From contig JACONQ010000017.1 of assembly GCA_014281115.1 (NCBI GenBank), positions 1,798,001-1,862,000 of the forward strand: 64,000 nucleotides of DNA. Direction: 5' to 3'. The position numbers and the translations under genes were made by a program. Origin of the DNA: Laburnicola sp. R22_1 (taxonomy: Eukaryota > Ascomycota > Dothideomycetes > Pleosporales > Didymosphaeriaceae). Of this stretch, positions 49,885-60,782 are shown piece after piece (the first letter of the stretch is position 1; each line of letters starts with the position of its first letter). The notes beneath the pieces are model-generated. The model worked only from the letters and a program-made list of their open reading frames with translations, made no database searches and had not been told where the DNA came from.

Positions 49885-49994
49885 TTTACGCTCTTTTTAA
49901 TTACTAAGTAGGGGGCTCTGCTTTTTTTTTGTCATGTTATTTGAGATAAAAGCCTTTGTCGTGCTACCCCTAGGTAGTTAATTTAACGCCACAC
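49885..49994 (-). repeat. TGTGGCG-family repeat, short copy 3
   Basis: 110 bp ending TAACGCCACAC, flanked by exact 12-bp direct repeats ATAATAAGATAT (49873-49884 and 49995-50006). It lies inside the mariner-like element. Confidence 0.8.
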
Positions 49995-50618
49995 ATAATA
50001 AGATATAAATAATAAACTATTACATTACTATATAATATTTATAATTAAAATTTCCGTTAAAGTAATACTCTATATAGTAGATACTTTGCCTAAAGTTATA
50101 TAAATACTTTAAAGAAGGGCCTACTACCTTATTATTATTCTAAGCAAATTTTTATATAAGATAATATAGGTATTTATATAGTATTAAGAGTGCGTAATTT
50201 TATAATAGACTATAGGATTTATATAATAGATTAGCTACCCTACTTACCTAATTTAAACCTAATTAAGCACCTTTAGAAGGTATTAAAAAATAGTTTTAAA
50301 GCTTTACTCTAAGTTAATAACTATAGGCAAAAGCATAAAGGATTAGAAGTTATTACACTAGGTATTAAAAGAGGTATAAAAGGTAATACCTAATTATTAT
50401 ATAAAATAGCTTATTAAAAGTATGCCTTACTACTTTACTACTATACGCTAGGCAAAGGGCTAGTAAATAAAGTATTAATAGGGCTTAATTTTAGCTATTG
50501 CTATACTAAAAAAGTATTAAAATTATATAGTTATATATAAAGTTATACCCTTATAAAGTTACTATATATATGGCCAAAAACAGACTAGCCTCTATAGGGC
50601 TCGAAAACTTTTGCAATA

Positions 50619-51230
50619 TAACTATATCTATATTAGATACGTAAGTATCTTTAATAAGATGAGATAAAAGTGATGGATTTAATAATAAATTAATTGTCGA
50701 GTAATTTCTATCGAAGAAGCTTAGCTATCGTACGCAATATCTATCTAGCACTAAGACGTACTAGTAATAGTGCGAAGTAGTATAATAGTAGTACGCTAGT
50801 CTTCTTTATATATTTCATAGTAATCTCACAGTGAAATTACTATAAGTTACACTAACTGTTATTATAAGAAGACTATATAATTAAACGTACGTGACTACTA
50901 GATTTTATAGTGAAATCACAGTGATTTCTAGTAATCTAATATCTAACAATCTATATAATAAGAAAGTTGTTAACGTATAGATTAGGCTGAGATTTATTAT
51001 ACTACATACTAGATAATAGTGTAGATTATAACCTTAAAAAAAGTACGTTATTTTACTCGAGCGTATATATACAAATAATATAATGTAAACTAACTAGTTC
51101 TTTGCGTTACATATTTAGGTACTAGAATAAGCTAAGGCTATATCTCTATTTTGCATATCGCCTCTTTTATAAATAGATAGATAGATAGATAAATAGATAT
51201 AATAGGCTAAGTAGTTAGTTAGTTATATTT
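50619..51230. other. AT-rich tail of the second RIP block, with palindromes
   Basis: Contains an inverted pair (TAGTCTTCTTTATATA at about 50,798 and TTATTATAAGAAGACTA at about 50,860) and a short palindrome GAAATCACAGTGATTTC (50,912-50,928). Possibly a small inverted-repeat element; no target duplication identified. No gene. Confidence 0.5.
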
Positions 51231-51340
51231 ATCTATATGTGGTTTATAAGTACCGTGTCTTCTTTATATTTTTTAAAATAAGGTCTAATAAGTGGGTTTA
51301 CGGGGGATAGGTAGATAGATAGGTAGGTAGGTAGGTAGCT
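51173..51340. repeat. tetranucleotide repeats (GATA, GGTA)
   Basis: ATAGATAG tract at 51173-51200 and TAGGTAGATAGATAGGTAGG tract at 51307-51338. Confidence 0.9.
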
Positions 51341-53394
51341 GTGGTTTTTTAAGGGGGGTAAATACCTAAATATAGAGAGAGGGTTTACTTATGTAGTTAG
51401 GTATATAGTTATATACTAAGGATCTCTAGACAAGATAGTATAGTATAGTACTAAAGAGCTTAAACCGCTAGGGATAGGGAAGAAAAGAGTGGGATAAGTG
51501 GGTTAAATGGATAGATAGGTGGTTATACTGCGTGTGGGAGAGAAGATAGAAATAAGGGTGTATAGGTAAGTAGATAGTACTGGGTAGTTTAATTAGTTGG
51601 GTAGATTAATAGATATATTATAGTTTTTTATAGTTTCTAACCATGGAGATAAAGGGGTGTATGCGCTATAAAAACTTTTGTTTTAGAAATATATAAATAT
51701 GCTCTAGGTATGGATGTAATACGTGTGTCTATATCTATGTCTATACATTTGTAAACCTTACCTAACACGCATTCTACTTCTAAATAATAAAGTACAGTCT
51801 TCCTATATTGTGCTTAGCTTACTATAAGAGTAGTACTATGTAACCTAGAAGGTCTACTACCCACCCTCTGTTCGCGCTTTAAGCAAGATTAAACCAACCA
51901 AGCTATACTACTCACATTCCAGCTTCGCCATCCCACCTCGCTCTCCCTTCCCCCAATTCAAACCCCTCTAATAAACCGTAAACCTATCTACAACTACTAC
52001 TAGGTATCTCGCTATTCTACAACTCCTTATTAACATACATCTACTACCGCATCTATCCCATGCCATCGTATGTCACACACCCAAAACCTACTTCCCTCCC
52101 CATCCCAAGAACCCAGAGAAATACATCTCGCCGGTCTAGGCTTAAGCCCATGGCATAGCATAGCATACCACATCACAGCACAAATAACCCTACTTACCTT
52201 AGGTAAGATTACTAGGCTCCAGCTAGCCAGCTAAGTAGCCAACGAAACAGGCCTAATAATCAACTACGAAATGAGATGGTATAAATCCACACCTCCCACC
52301 TATTTTACAAAAAAAAAGGCCCAATTAGTACACCATCCATCCGCATCCAAATCAAAAAACCACACAAACACACAGCACACATCACAGCTAACAAGCCTTA
52401 CTACAAACAGCGAATCCATTATTCTATCCTAAACCCCAGTCCCAGCCAAGCACGCACGCACGCACCCACAACACCAACAAACACACCCAACACCCTACTC
52501 CCGTACCCAGCCCAGCCCAAACCCATCCACCTAAAAAACCAACCCCACACGCCCACCCCACCCCCAGTAAAACCAGACCAACCAACCCCAAAAAAACATA
52601 ATACAAGAAGTAAGTAAAAAACTAAGTAACTAGGTAAGAGCAACACTACAATCCCCCTAAAGAAAGTCTTGCAATCCGAACCAAACAAAATACTACCACC
52701 ACGCAAATATTAAAGGTAATACTTTCTCTCTCAAAAAGGAAGAAAAAAGCCAAAAAAGCCAAAAAAAAAAGACCCCGTCCACCCAGCTCACCCCCAGACG
52801 CCCCATCCACCGCATGAAAAACAAAGACGGAGGGAGGGAGGAGGCATATCAGGCAATCGCAGCAAAAACCATCCATCCACATAACGAACAACCAGCATGC
52901 TGGAAACATAACAAAAGAAGGGGGTGTGGATGAAAAAAAGCTAGAAGAATTCCTCAGAAACCCAGGCCCACGGCTCTGGTAGTAGTACTCATAATTAGAT
53001 AGATATTTTATGATAAAAAAACGCTCAAACTCGAAAAATTAAAAGACCGAAGCGAAAAAAAGACATGTAGAAAAGAACGCACGCACGCCCTCCGCTTTGT
53101 TGCTCGTCTCGTCCAAAATACAAAAATACCCAAAGGGGATGGATGGAATGGAGAAGAGAAAAGTGGCTGGAAATAGCACGGAATGGAACGAACTTTTCGC
53201 GGGCTCGAGAAAAGCGAAAACACTTCTTCCGGTTTCTGATGCGTATGGTGAAGTTCGTTCGGGATTGACTTGCATCATATATACGGGATAGGTGTAAAAG
53301 CCTCGGGTGCTGAGATGTTGCGGTGAACGTCAGAGTGGTGGGTGCGAGACATGCATGACTGAGCGGCCGTCAGAGAAAGAAACCCATCCCAACA
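51231..53394. other. low-complexity, A/C-skewed intergenic DNA
   Basis: From about 51,850 to 52,960 the plus strand is dominated by A and C (CACACAAACACACAG, CCAACACCAAC runs). The minus-strand open frames here translate to Gly/Trp/Phe/Leu-rich strings without domain character and look like by-products of skew. The right end is the 3' flank of the Btz-domain gene. Confidence 0.6.
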
Positions 53395-55479
53395 CTATTG
53401 GGGTGGATAGAAGGGAGCAGGATGCATCTGTTGCGGGTAGTAGTAGGCGCCATCAGGCCCAGGCGTCATCATGCCTCCCATGCCTGGGACCGCATAGCTC
53501 GCTTGAGGGTATCCTTCTACGGGCGGAGGAGCGTAGAGCTGCGAGGAATCCACGTAGTAGGTCATACCATTCGACTCGTAGGCCACCATATTGGCTTGGC
53601 CAGTGGGTGGAGGGGCCGCCGGAGCAGCAGGCGCGGCCATGGGCATGGCATAACCGTTTGGAGGAGCGCTTGGCACGAACATAGGCACCATACCACCAGG
53701 AGCCATATATGGAGGCTGGGCGGCATTCGGCGCATAGTAATAGCCCTGAGGTACAGCAAAGTTCTGGGGTGGATAACCGGGCTGGAAGGCGGGGGCATGG
53801 ATTGCCCGCTCGGGAATGTTCGACAACGGCGTTCCTGTCGAAGTTTGATTGGGGAACGACGGCTGGCGGCTGTGGGGGTAGAAGGCCTGTGGCTCGGGTG
53901 GGGGGCCTCCTCCGTTCGCATGGGAGGGTATTTGCTGATGGAACGGTTGCTGCTCCTGCTGCTGTGGCGGATTGAACGTCATGGATGCCGGCGACTCGAT
54001 GCCAGCAACGGACACGGTCTTCTGAGGACGCGGCTGGTGCATAGGAATCTGGCCTTGCCAATTTTCTCGGTATGTCGGCTTTTGCGGGAGCGGGTAAGGC
54101 TGCTGGAACGCACCGGAGGGGGTGGCACTCTGGGGCGACATGACGGGTGGTCCGTTGGGAAGCTTGGGGCCCCCAGGTGGTAGTCGAACCACTGGACGTG
54201 AAGGATCATAGCCCCCGGTGCGAGACATGATGGATCCAGCAGGCGACACCAGGTTGTCTCGGCCCATTTCGCGCGCCATAGAAGACCGTCTGCTCATCGC
54301 TACGCTTGGTGAATAGACGCTGCCACCATATGCGCTAGTTCGCCTGCTGGAGAAGCCGCCACCAAACGAGCCGAACCCGCGTCCGCGTCCTCGTCCGAAC
54401 CCTTGCTGGTTGGGTCTCAGCGCCCGTGGTATGAAGATGAAGGACCGCTCGACAGTGGGGAAGATGTATCGTGGCGGTGAGGGCGGGAGTGAGATGCGGA
54501 CGGGTTTGTCGCGGCGGAGAGGAGGTCGGTGGTTCGGCAGGCGCGTATGTTGCTTGATGGGCACGTTCTGGAAGAGGATCGGTTCCTTCATCTTGGGCAG
54601 GTACACCCGCACAAGTGCGTTGTGGGTATGCCGCGTTGTCGAGAAGTTGCGAGTCTGGGGTGGTTTTGCGGCCGGTGCTGCGGGCACCCTCCCATATTGC
54701 TGGTATGGCGGGGCCGCGCCATGTTGCACAGGCATAGACTGAGGCTGCGACGGTGGGAACTGGGAGTTGGCGTTGTTGACGGTCTCGTGGAGATCGTGTT
54801 GCCACGGCGAGTCCGTAGCTTCCGGTGCCTGCTTCCTCATATTCGCGGGTGCAAAGGGGCCCCCAATCCCTCCTCCTCGGCCGCCACGTCCGCCGACCGG
54901 TCTGAAGCCGTTCTGGGCGGGCGCCGACCGCTGGTCGTGCATGAAAAAGGCGCCGCGGTTGGGTATGAAGGCAGGATCCGAGTCTCGCTTCTTCTTGTAC
55001 TCCTCGTGCTCCCGCCTCTTCCGTTCTGCAAACGTCTCCGACCGATCTGGAGCAGCAACCGCGGGGGCAGGCGCGGCTGTCGAAAGGCCCGTCTCGAAAT
55101 CCACCACGTCATCATCGGCGGGCTTGTCGTCCAACGTGAGCCCGTTCAGCATCATGGCCGTGTCCCTCGAGGCGGTGAAGGTTGCGTCAGAACGTGCAAT
55201 GGGCGGGGAAGGCACCCGCCGGCTGACGACCTCTGCCCGCGGCTTTGCCTCTCGTGAGTTGTTGGCCTTCCGCTTGGCCTTGCCATCTGTCAGGGAAGCG
55301 GAGCTGTCCACGTCGCTCAGGTCGCTGTTGTCGGCGTCGGCATCCTCGTCCACGTCGCTCGGCACCGAGATGTCGCTCTGGGAGTCTTCGAGGCCCTCGG
55401 TCGCCACAGATCTGCTGTCCTCATCGTCGAGTCTCCTGCGGCGCGCGAGACCAGTCTGCCTCTTCCTGATGCTAGCCAT
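53395..55479 (-). CDS. Btz/CASC3-domain protein (eIF4A-III-binding)
   Basis: A single exon of 694 residues on the minus strand from ATG 55479. The Btz (SELOR) domain at about 150-185 is well conserved: RKRREHEEYKKKRDSDPAF then IPNRGAFFMHD. In animals this domain of Barentsz/CASC3 binds eIF4AIII in the exon junction complex; the fungal role is inferred. The N-terminus is acidic with Ser/Asp repeats (SDISVPSDVDEDADADNSD); the rest is Pro/Gln/Tyr/Gly-rich with GRGRGRGFGSFGGG and a low-complexity C-terminus (YYYPQQMHPAPFYPPQ). The frame is open upstream to ATG 55809, which would add 110 Pro/His/Ser-rich residues; the MASIRKRQ start is preferred because of its basic N-terminus. Confidence 0.8.
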   Translation of the reverse strand: MASIRKRQTGLARRRRLDDEDSRSVATEGLEDSQSDISVPSDVDEDADADNSDLSDVDSSASLTDGKAKRKANNSREAKPRAEVVSRRVPSPPIARSDATFTASRDTAMMLNGLTLDDKPADDDVVDFETGLSTAAPAPAVAAPDRSETFAERKRREHEEYKKKRDSDPAFIPNRGAFFMHDQRSAPAQNGFRPVGGRGGRGGGIGGPFAPANMRKQAPEATDSPWQHDLHETVNNANSQFPPSQPQSMPVQHGAAPPYQQYGRVPAAPAAKPPQTRNFSTTRHTHNALVRVYLPKMKEPILFQNVPIKQHTRLPNHRPPLRRDKPVRISLPPSPPRYIFPTVERSFIFIPRALRPNQQGFGRGRGRGFGSFGGGFSSRRTSAYGGSVYSPSVAMSRRSSMAREMGRDNLVSPAGSIMSRTGGYDPSRPVVRLPPGGPKLPNGPPVMSPQSATPSGAFQQPYPLPQKPTYRENWQGQIPMHQPRPQKTVSVAGIESPASMTFNPPQQQEQQPFHQQIPSHANGGGPPPEPQAFYPHSRQPSFPNQTSTGTPLSNIPERAIHAPAFQPGYPPQNFAVPQGYYYAPNAAQPPYMAPGGMVPMFVPSAPPNGYAMPMAAPAAPAAPPPTGQANMVAYESNGMTYYVDSSQLYAPPPVEGYPQASYAVPGMGGMMTPGPDGAYYYPQQMHPAPFYPPQ

Positions 55480-56556
55480 GATTTGGGGGGAGCGAGGGTG
55501 TTGGGTGGGGTGAGAGCGGGCGATGGGCGGCGCCGTGGACGGCTCGGCCGGCTCTAAGGGCGAGTGAGGGTTGAGAGCTGATGACTCGGCGGCGAAAAAT
55601 GGCCGAGGATGGTGCCGGGCGATGTGTGGGAGAGTGTCGACAAGTGCGGGTGCGATGTCGGCGGCCGTGATGCAGCGGCGATGGGAGCGCGGATTCGGGC
55701 TGGACGTGTGTTGAGGAGGGCTGGGCGTGATGTCGACGTCTGAGAAAATGATGGGGCCGGAATTTGCCGCGGCGCGATTCGCATCCATGGTTGCCTGGTC
55801 CGAGCGCACCCGGGCTCAACCTTCGAAGTTCGCGGCCTACACGTGGGAAGCAGCGGTCCACGGTTGTGTATCTCTGCCCTTAGTCACTGTCCTTTAGCCG
55901 TTAGCCAAGTGTGTAAATAAGCATCCTGGGGTCTTCTAACCTTGACAGTTCTATTACACTGCTGCTTTCGCGAACCGCATTCCCCCCTGTTCTAGACTAT
56001 CACTTCAACGATACACATATATAACCTGCAAATATTATACAACTTAAACGTGAAAAGATACATTGCTCATGTCAAGTATATCTACCAATATATGTGAATA
56101 ACAAACGTCAACGTTTGTATACGTGAAATGCACAAACAACACACATTACCAACAGTATACGTCACAAGTATACGTCACACAAACAATCATTCATCAACAC
56201 CAAAGCTTCACAGGGAGAATATTGAAGTTAAAGTATATATTACAATGTAGTCATGCCTCACTTTGAAAGTGACCATACGCACAGATAACATCTCCTAAGA
56301 GGTACCATTCGCTGGATACCCATGCGCTAAACAGCTGCCCGACCAGCGCCATGCAAATGCTGCCTGCCCCGAAGGGCGCGGGAAACGCCTTTAGATGCAT
56401 GCCTTGTAAAACAAACAGTGGACCGCCGGGTATGCAGAGGACCTCTTGGTCCTGGAAACAAGAAACACGAAAAAGAAAATCTGGGTATCATACACATGGA
56501 ATATGAAGAGCAGTTCCAGCTCCCGCATGGGGAAACGCACGCATCGGAAAAGTGCG
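55480..56556. other. intergenic between two minus-strand genes
   Basis: Leader of the Btz-domain gene (possible in-frame N-terminal extension to 55809) followed by about 700 bp without a recognised feature. Around 56,030-56,200 short motifs such as TATACGTCACA recur (56155-56165 and 56168-56178). Confidence 0.55.
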
Positions 56557-59500
56557 TCAAGCGTTCTCGTCATGAATAAATGTGCAGTCATCCCCTTTGG
56601 TGCACATGCCCTTTTGGTAGAATTTGCACAAAACGACCCTGTGAGGTCTCAGGTGTTGGTCCAGGCCTCGATCTGACGATTTGTTTCGCTTATTGGTTCC
56701 CAGACCCCGATCATTGATGTCACGGTTATCTTCGCGTTGTCTCTTGTGGCTGGGGCGATTGTTCTGATTCTGCTGTGATTGCTGGTTTTGATATGCAGAG
56801 CCCCCGTCTTGCTGCTGCTGCTGCTGTTGTTGCGGAGCAGTCGGGGGGAATCCGGGCCAGCTCGGCAGTGCCGAAGGCTGCGGGAAGGCCACTCCTGCTT
56901 GTGGCGCCCATTGCTGAGCCATTGCGAGTATCGCGCTCAGATCCATCGCAGGCGGTGCTGCCGGCTGTTGAACAGGCGGAAATGGCATAGGCGCTTGTCC
57001 AGGATTTTGACCTGGAATCTGACTAAGCGCACCTAAGATGCTAGAAAGGTCAGGTGTGACTGCGGGAGGAGCGGCCGAAACAGGTGCATAGCTGGATGGA
57101 TTCGCATTTGCTTGAAGGGGGTTATTCTTCAGTTGTTGGACGATCATTTCCAGATTGCTGAAATCGGTGGTCGGCGGAGCTACTGCAGGCTTAGGGAGCC
57201 GATCGAGGACCAGCTGGGGTGGCGGTCCAAAGTTCGTGAACGAAGTAGTGGAAGGCGGCGTTTGTTGGAGCAGTGGCTCACGCGGTGAAGAGGGAATTTC
57301 AGATGGAAGGGTGTAGTGTACCATGAGGGTAACCTTTTCGTGGGCGATATTTGCCTCCCTCTCGGGACAAGTTGGCTTCAATTCACCACCTCCGTATGGT
57401 TCGTAGTTCCGCTTCCGCTCTTCAGGGTTGACAACGCTAAAGTCAACCAGAGAAGGTTCTTTCCAAGGGCGGTGTTCAATCTCCAGGTCCTCCTCGTCAT
57501 CCTCATCCGCCATGTCTTTGTGCTGCTTGAACATACGACCTTCTCCACCAACGTCTCCAGCATCTCGGACAAAGTTTTCGTCATGACCAGATTCTTCTTC
57601 AGGTTCATGATGGAAGTATTTGATGCTAACAAGCGCATCGCCAGGACGAAACTTGACGCGTAAATGGCGTCGCGACTCCTTACGCAAGCGTTTAGCCTTT
57701 TCCTCGGGCGTCTCCGGCGGCAATTGCTTCTCTGCTTTGGTCGGCACCACGACTTCCGTCTCCTTGGGCTTCAGCAACTCTGCCATTGTCTCTGCAAAGG
57801 AAAAGGCAGGCTTGACGATGGGAGCAGCCGCAGGCTTCTTGTCTTTCGACGCAGACAAACTGGGCTTGGCAGCCGACTTCGCATTGGACGCAGAAGTGGG
57901 AGTAGTCGTCGGTTTCTTACCCGCAGCATTGAGCGAGGCAAACAACGTCGATGGTTTGTTTACGATTTGAATACCTCGAGCCTTGGCGGGCGCAGTTGCA
58001 GGCCTTTCACCGGGTCTTTTTTGTTGTGAAGTAGTTGTCGCCGGCGACACTTTCGAGGTAACAGCCGTGGAAGGCTTCTTGACAACGTTGGTCACGGTAT
58101 CAGAAGGCTTCAGTTTCTTCACGACATGAGCCTCGGCCGTCGTGCGGCCCGCAGGTTGTGTTGCTGGTCGTTTGATAGACTTTGACCCTGCAGCAACATC
58201 CGTCTCGGACGGTGAGCTCACTTTGGCCTTCTTGGAGCCTGCAGCAACGCCGTCCTCGATCTGCTGGATGAGCGCCTTATTTTTATCGTTTGCGTTCTTT
58301 TTCAAAATGTTGAGCGCTCTGGTGAGCTTAGTCTCCTCAAGCAGTTCAGTAGTTATAGTGGCTAAACACCGGACTAACATCTCCATGATAGTAGAGGAAA
58401 GAGATCCATCATAGTCCCCCATCTTGCACCTATTGGCTAGGAACTGATAGGAGTAATGAAAAAGTTGTTTGACCTGTGGGAGATGGTGCAGGATTGTGGG
58501 GTGAGCAAACTCCAATATCGACTTCAACGCAGATTCAAACAAATCCCGCTGTTCGGCAACGCGGCGTTTAAGCACAGGCAACTCACCCTTCTTCTCGCGC
58601 TGTTCCGCCTCCACGACCGCCTTGCTGTCCATGCGCCAACGTTGATGGATGGTAGTGAGAATTTCGAACAGATCACGCAAGCTGGATTTGATCTTGTCTG
58701 GGTTGGGCTGCGATTGGCGAGGATACCAAGTAGCTTTGATGATGTCATAGCGGGATGCTGCCTGTGGCTCCTCTGGTTTTGTTGCAGGTAAAGGTGACTG
58801 CTCCACCTCCTCCGCATCTGAATAATCACTGTCATCAGAAGAAGACTCGTCGGAGCTTTCACTGTCGCTGACCTCCCTCTTGCGGACTCTACCAGCGGAC
58901 GATTTGGTGGGCGTTTTTTTGGCCAACTTCTTGCTGTCGGCCCCAAACTTTTTGAGGTCTTTCACTGACTGACGGGGCGTGTACAGCGGCAGGGCGGCTA
59001 CACAATATTAGACATTGCATTTACAGGTTTGGCAGGCAAAGTAGCTTACTTCTATTAGAGGGAATGTGAAAGGGCTCAGAGCCAAGAGTCACGAGTTTAT
59101 TCAGCGCATTTGATTTTGCAGCTTTCATCAACGTAGCCTGATCAAGAACGATAAACCCGCCCGATTTCCTACCCTTTGGGATGTCATACTCCGGGTTTGC
59201 CACCGGCTGTGCAAACACAGTAGGAGCAGGCCGTTGGGCAAACGTATCCGCCGTTGGCTTGGGTATCTGCACTTGGTGTCAATCTACGTTTACTTATGCA
59301 AACAGTATTCACTTACTTGGTATGGCGATGTCGGAGGGCGGGGGTCCTGCCCCGGCAGGTTCTGCTGAAGTGATTGTGGCGTCACAGTGTTGGACCGACT
59401 TTGCGCCGGAGCATTCAGCACGCCCATCTGATATGGAGATTGCTGCTGCCGGCGCACTGCGTTTGGATCCACGCCCAAAGAGGGGTCGACGTTGGTAGCA

Positions 59501-59811
59501 TGCCCGTAATTAGTAGTGGGAGAAGGATGGTTTCCAAACTGTCCAAACTGGTAGGGCGACGTGGTCCGGTGTGCCTGGCCCTGATTTGCATAGGGCTGGC
59601 TTATTTGGTTATACGGCTGGGTGGAGTAGGCATTGTGGTGCCAGGGCTGACTCTGGGCGGTGTCAGGCACCAGGCCGGCATGGTGGGTGAGCTGACCATT
59701 CCAGGACTGCGGGTCGTATTGGTGGTCAGAGAAGAGGTTCTGATACGAGGGGTTGTTGTAGATGGTCCCCTGCAGCGGCAGCTGATCAGCGGGCACGTGA
59801 CTGGGAGCCAT
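56557..59811 (-). CDS. PNUTS/Ppn1-like PP1-regulatory protein with CCCH zinc finger
   Basis: Exons 59811-59317, 59266-59050 and 58997-56557 (introns of 50 and 52 bp) give 1,050 residues in frame. The N-terminal ~240 residues are Gln/Tyr/Pro-rich. A helical block (about 316-480) resembles the TFIIS-N/LW domain. At about 683 the motif RVKF fits the PP1-docking RVxF consensus and is followed by a conserved-looking stretch (VSIKYFHHEP). A poly-Gln tract (56810-56834) and a single CCCH finger (C-x7-C-x5-C-x3-H in LCKFYQKGMCTKGDDCTFIH) end the protein. This architecture, LW domain, RVxF and terminal CCCH finger, matches PNUTS, which directs PP1 to RNA polymerase II and the cleavage-polyadenylation machinery (Ppn1 in fission yeast). 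The name is inference; a generic CCCH protein is the alternative. Confidence 0.75.
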
Positions 59812-60782
59812 GGTGCAGACAAACAGACACAGAGAGGCTTTTTATTGGCCGGCCCCACGCGGTGCACGGCAGAGTCCGGGTCCGGCAAACCGGGCTTCCA
59901 AGGTTATGCGACAAAGTGCACTAGACGCTGCCGAAAAGAGGATAGCGGCGATGTGGTGAATGTGCAGAGTCCGGTCCGCTCAGGGAGTGCGCAGACGAGG
60001 ATGGTGGTGAGACGTGCAGGCGCTTGCTGGCCGTGGCCGTCCAACTGCCAACGCGCGCGCACCCGCAACCCGCTCTCCAGTCTCCACGAAGTCGCAGGCT
60101 TTGTCTATTAGGCGGCACGCGGCTGGTTATTGCGCCGATACTGCGTCACTTGACGATCGCACCCGGCTGCACAGCGCGGCGCGTTGGAGCGTGAGCCGCT
60201 CACGACGTCTGTCGCTCGCAACAGGCTGCTCTACGCTCTGCGCGATCGCTCGCAAGGCCGCCTGGGAGGGACGCCCGCTGGATCTCGACGAGGTCGAATT
60301 AGTACAGATGCTGGATTTGGTGTCACTGCTGCTGCCCTGTCCTGCCTGCGCCCAACAATGCCGCCACCAGCCTGACCGACCGCACGACCTGCCCACGGCG
60401 ACGACGACGGGAAACTGAAGCTAGCCTTAAAACCAGACGCCCTTATTAGTGGGCAAAAGGTCACTGACAAGTGGCATGAAGTGGTGGGAGAAGAAGAAGG
60501 GAGTTGATGCGGGCGTCGAGGGGATGAAGGAGAGAGGGAGGGCGACGGCGGGCAGGGCCTTGAAAAACCAGGCGGTGGGGGCAGGTGCGCTTGGCGCCGC
60601 TAGCCTCGAAGCGGCTCGCGCGACTGCTGCAGTGAACACATAGAGCCTCGACACACTACAGAACATTCTTGCGCTGCGTTCTTTCACCGTGCCGCCGCCG
60701 CTGCGTCCTCACTGCGACCCCGCTGGCTTGCGCATGAGGTAATTGCCATACGGGCGGGCGCCGGACATCACCAGCCAGCAGC
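59812..60782. promoter_or_regulatory. divergent promoter region, PNUTS-like gene / SLY1
   Basis: 971 bp between divergent start codons. It contains overlapping open frames on both strands without domain character. No individual element assigned. Confidence 0.5.

Larger units (their letters stand above)
48300..50440 (+). pseudogene. Tc1/mariner transposase remnant
   Basis: Near 50,150-50,400 the plus strand read through stops gives a DDE_3-type C-terminal block: IYIIDQLPYLPNLNLIKHLQ, matching IDWPPYSPDLNPIEHLW, then KVLKNSFKAL and ITLGIKRGI. The upstream part is too decayed to place the helix-turn-helix and first catalytic Asp with confidence. It is interrupted at 49885 by a short repeat and by an ATA microsatellite at 49731-49770. 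Confidence 0.7.
46899..50616 (+). mobile_element. Tc1/mariner-like transposon, 3.7 kb with nested insertions
   Basis: Inverted ends GTGCAAAAGTTTCCGAGCCC (from 46899) and, on the right, GGGCTCGAAAACTTTTGCAA (to 50616), flanked by TA (46897-46898 and 50617-50618). A transposase remnant lies near the right end. Two insertions sit inside it: a solo LTR (47435-47721) and a short TGTGGCG-family copy (49885-49994). The left TIR coincides with the change from normal to RIP-like composition. Confidence 0.85.

Noticed and set aside
52419..52909. Minus-strand Gly/Trp/Phe-rich frames with hydrophobic runs
   Set aside because: They follow from the A/C skew of the plus strand; no domain, start context or intron supports a gene.
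53398..55513. Long plus-strand open frames opposite the Btz-domain gene
   Set aside because: They mirror the codon bias of the minus-strand gene and have Arg/Gly/Trp-rich composition without domains.
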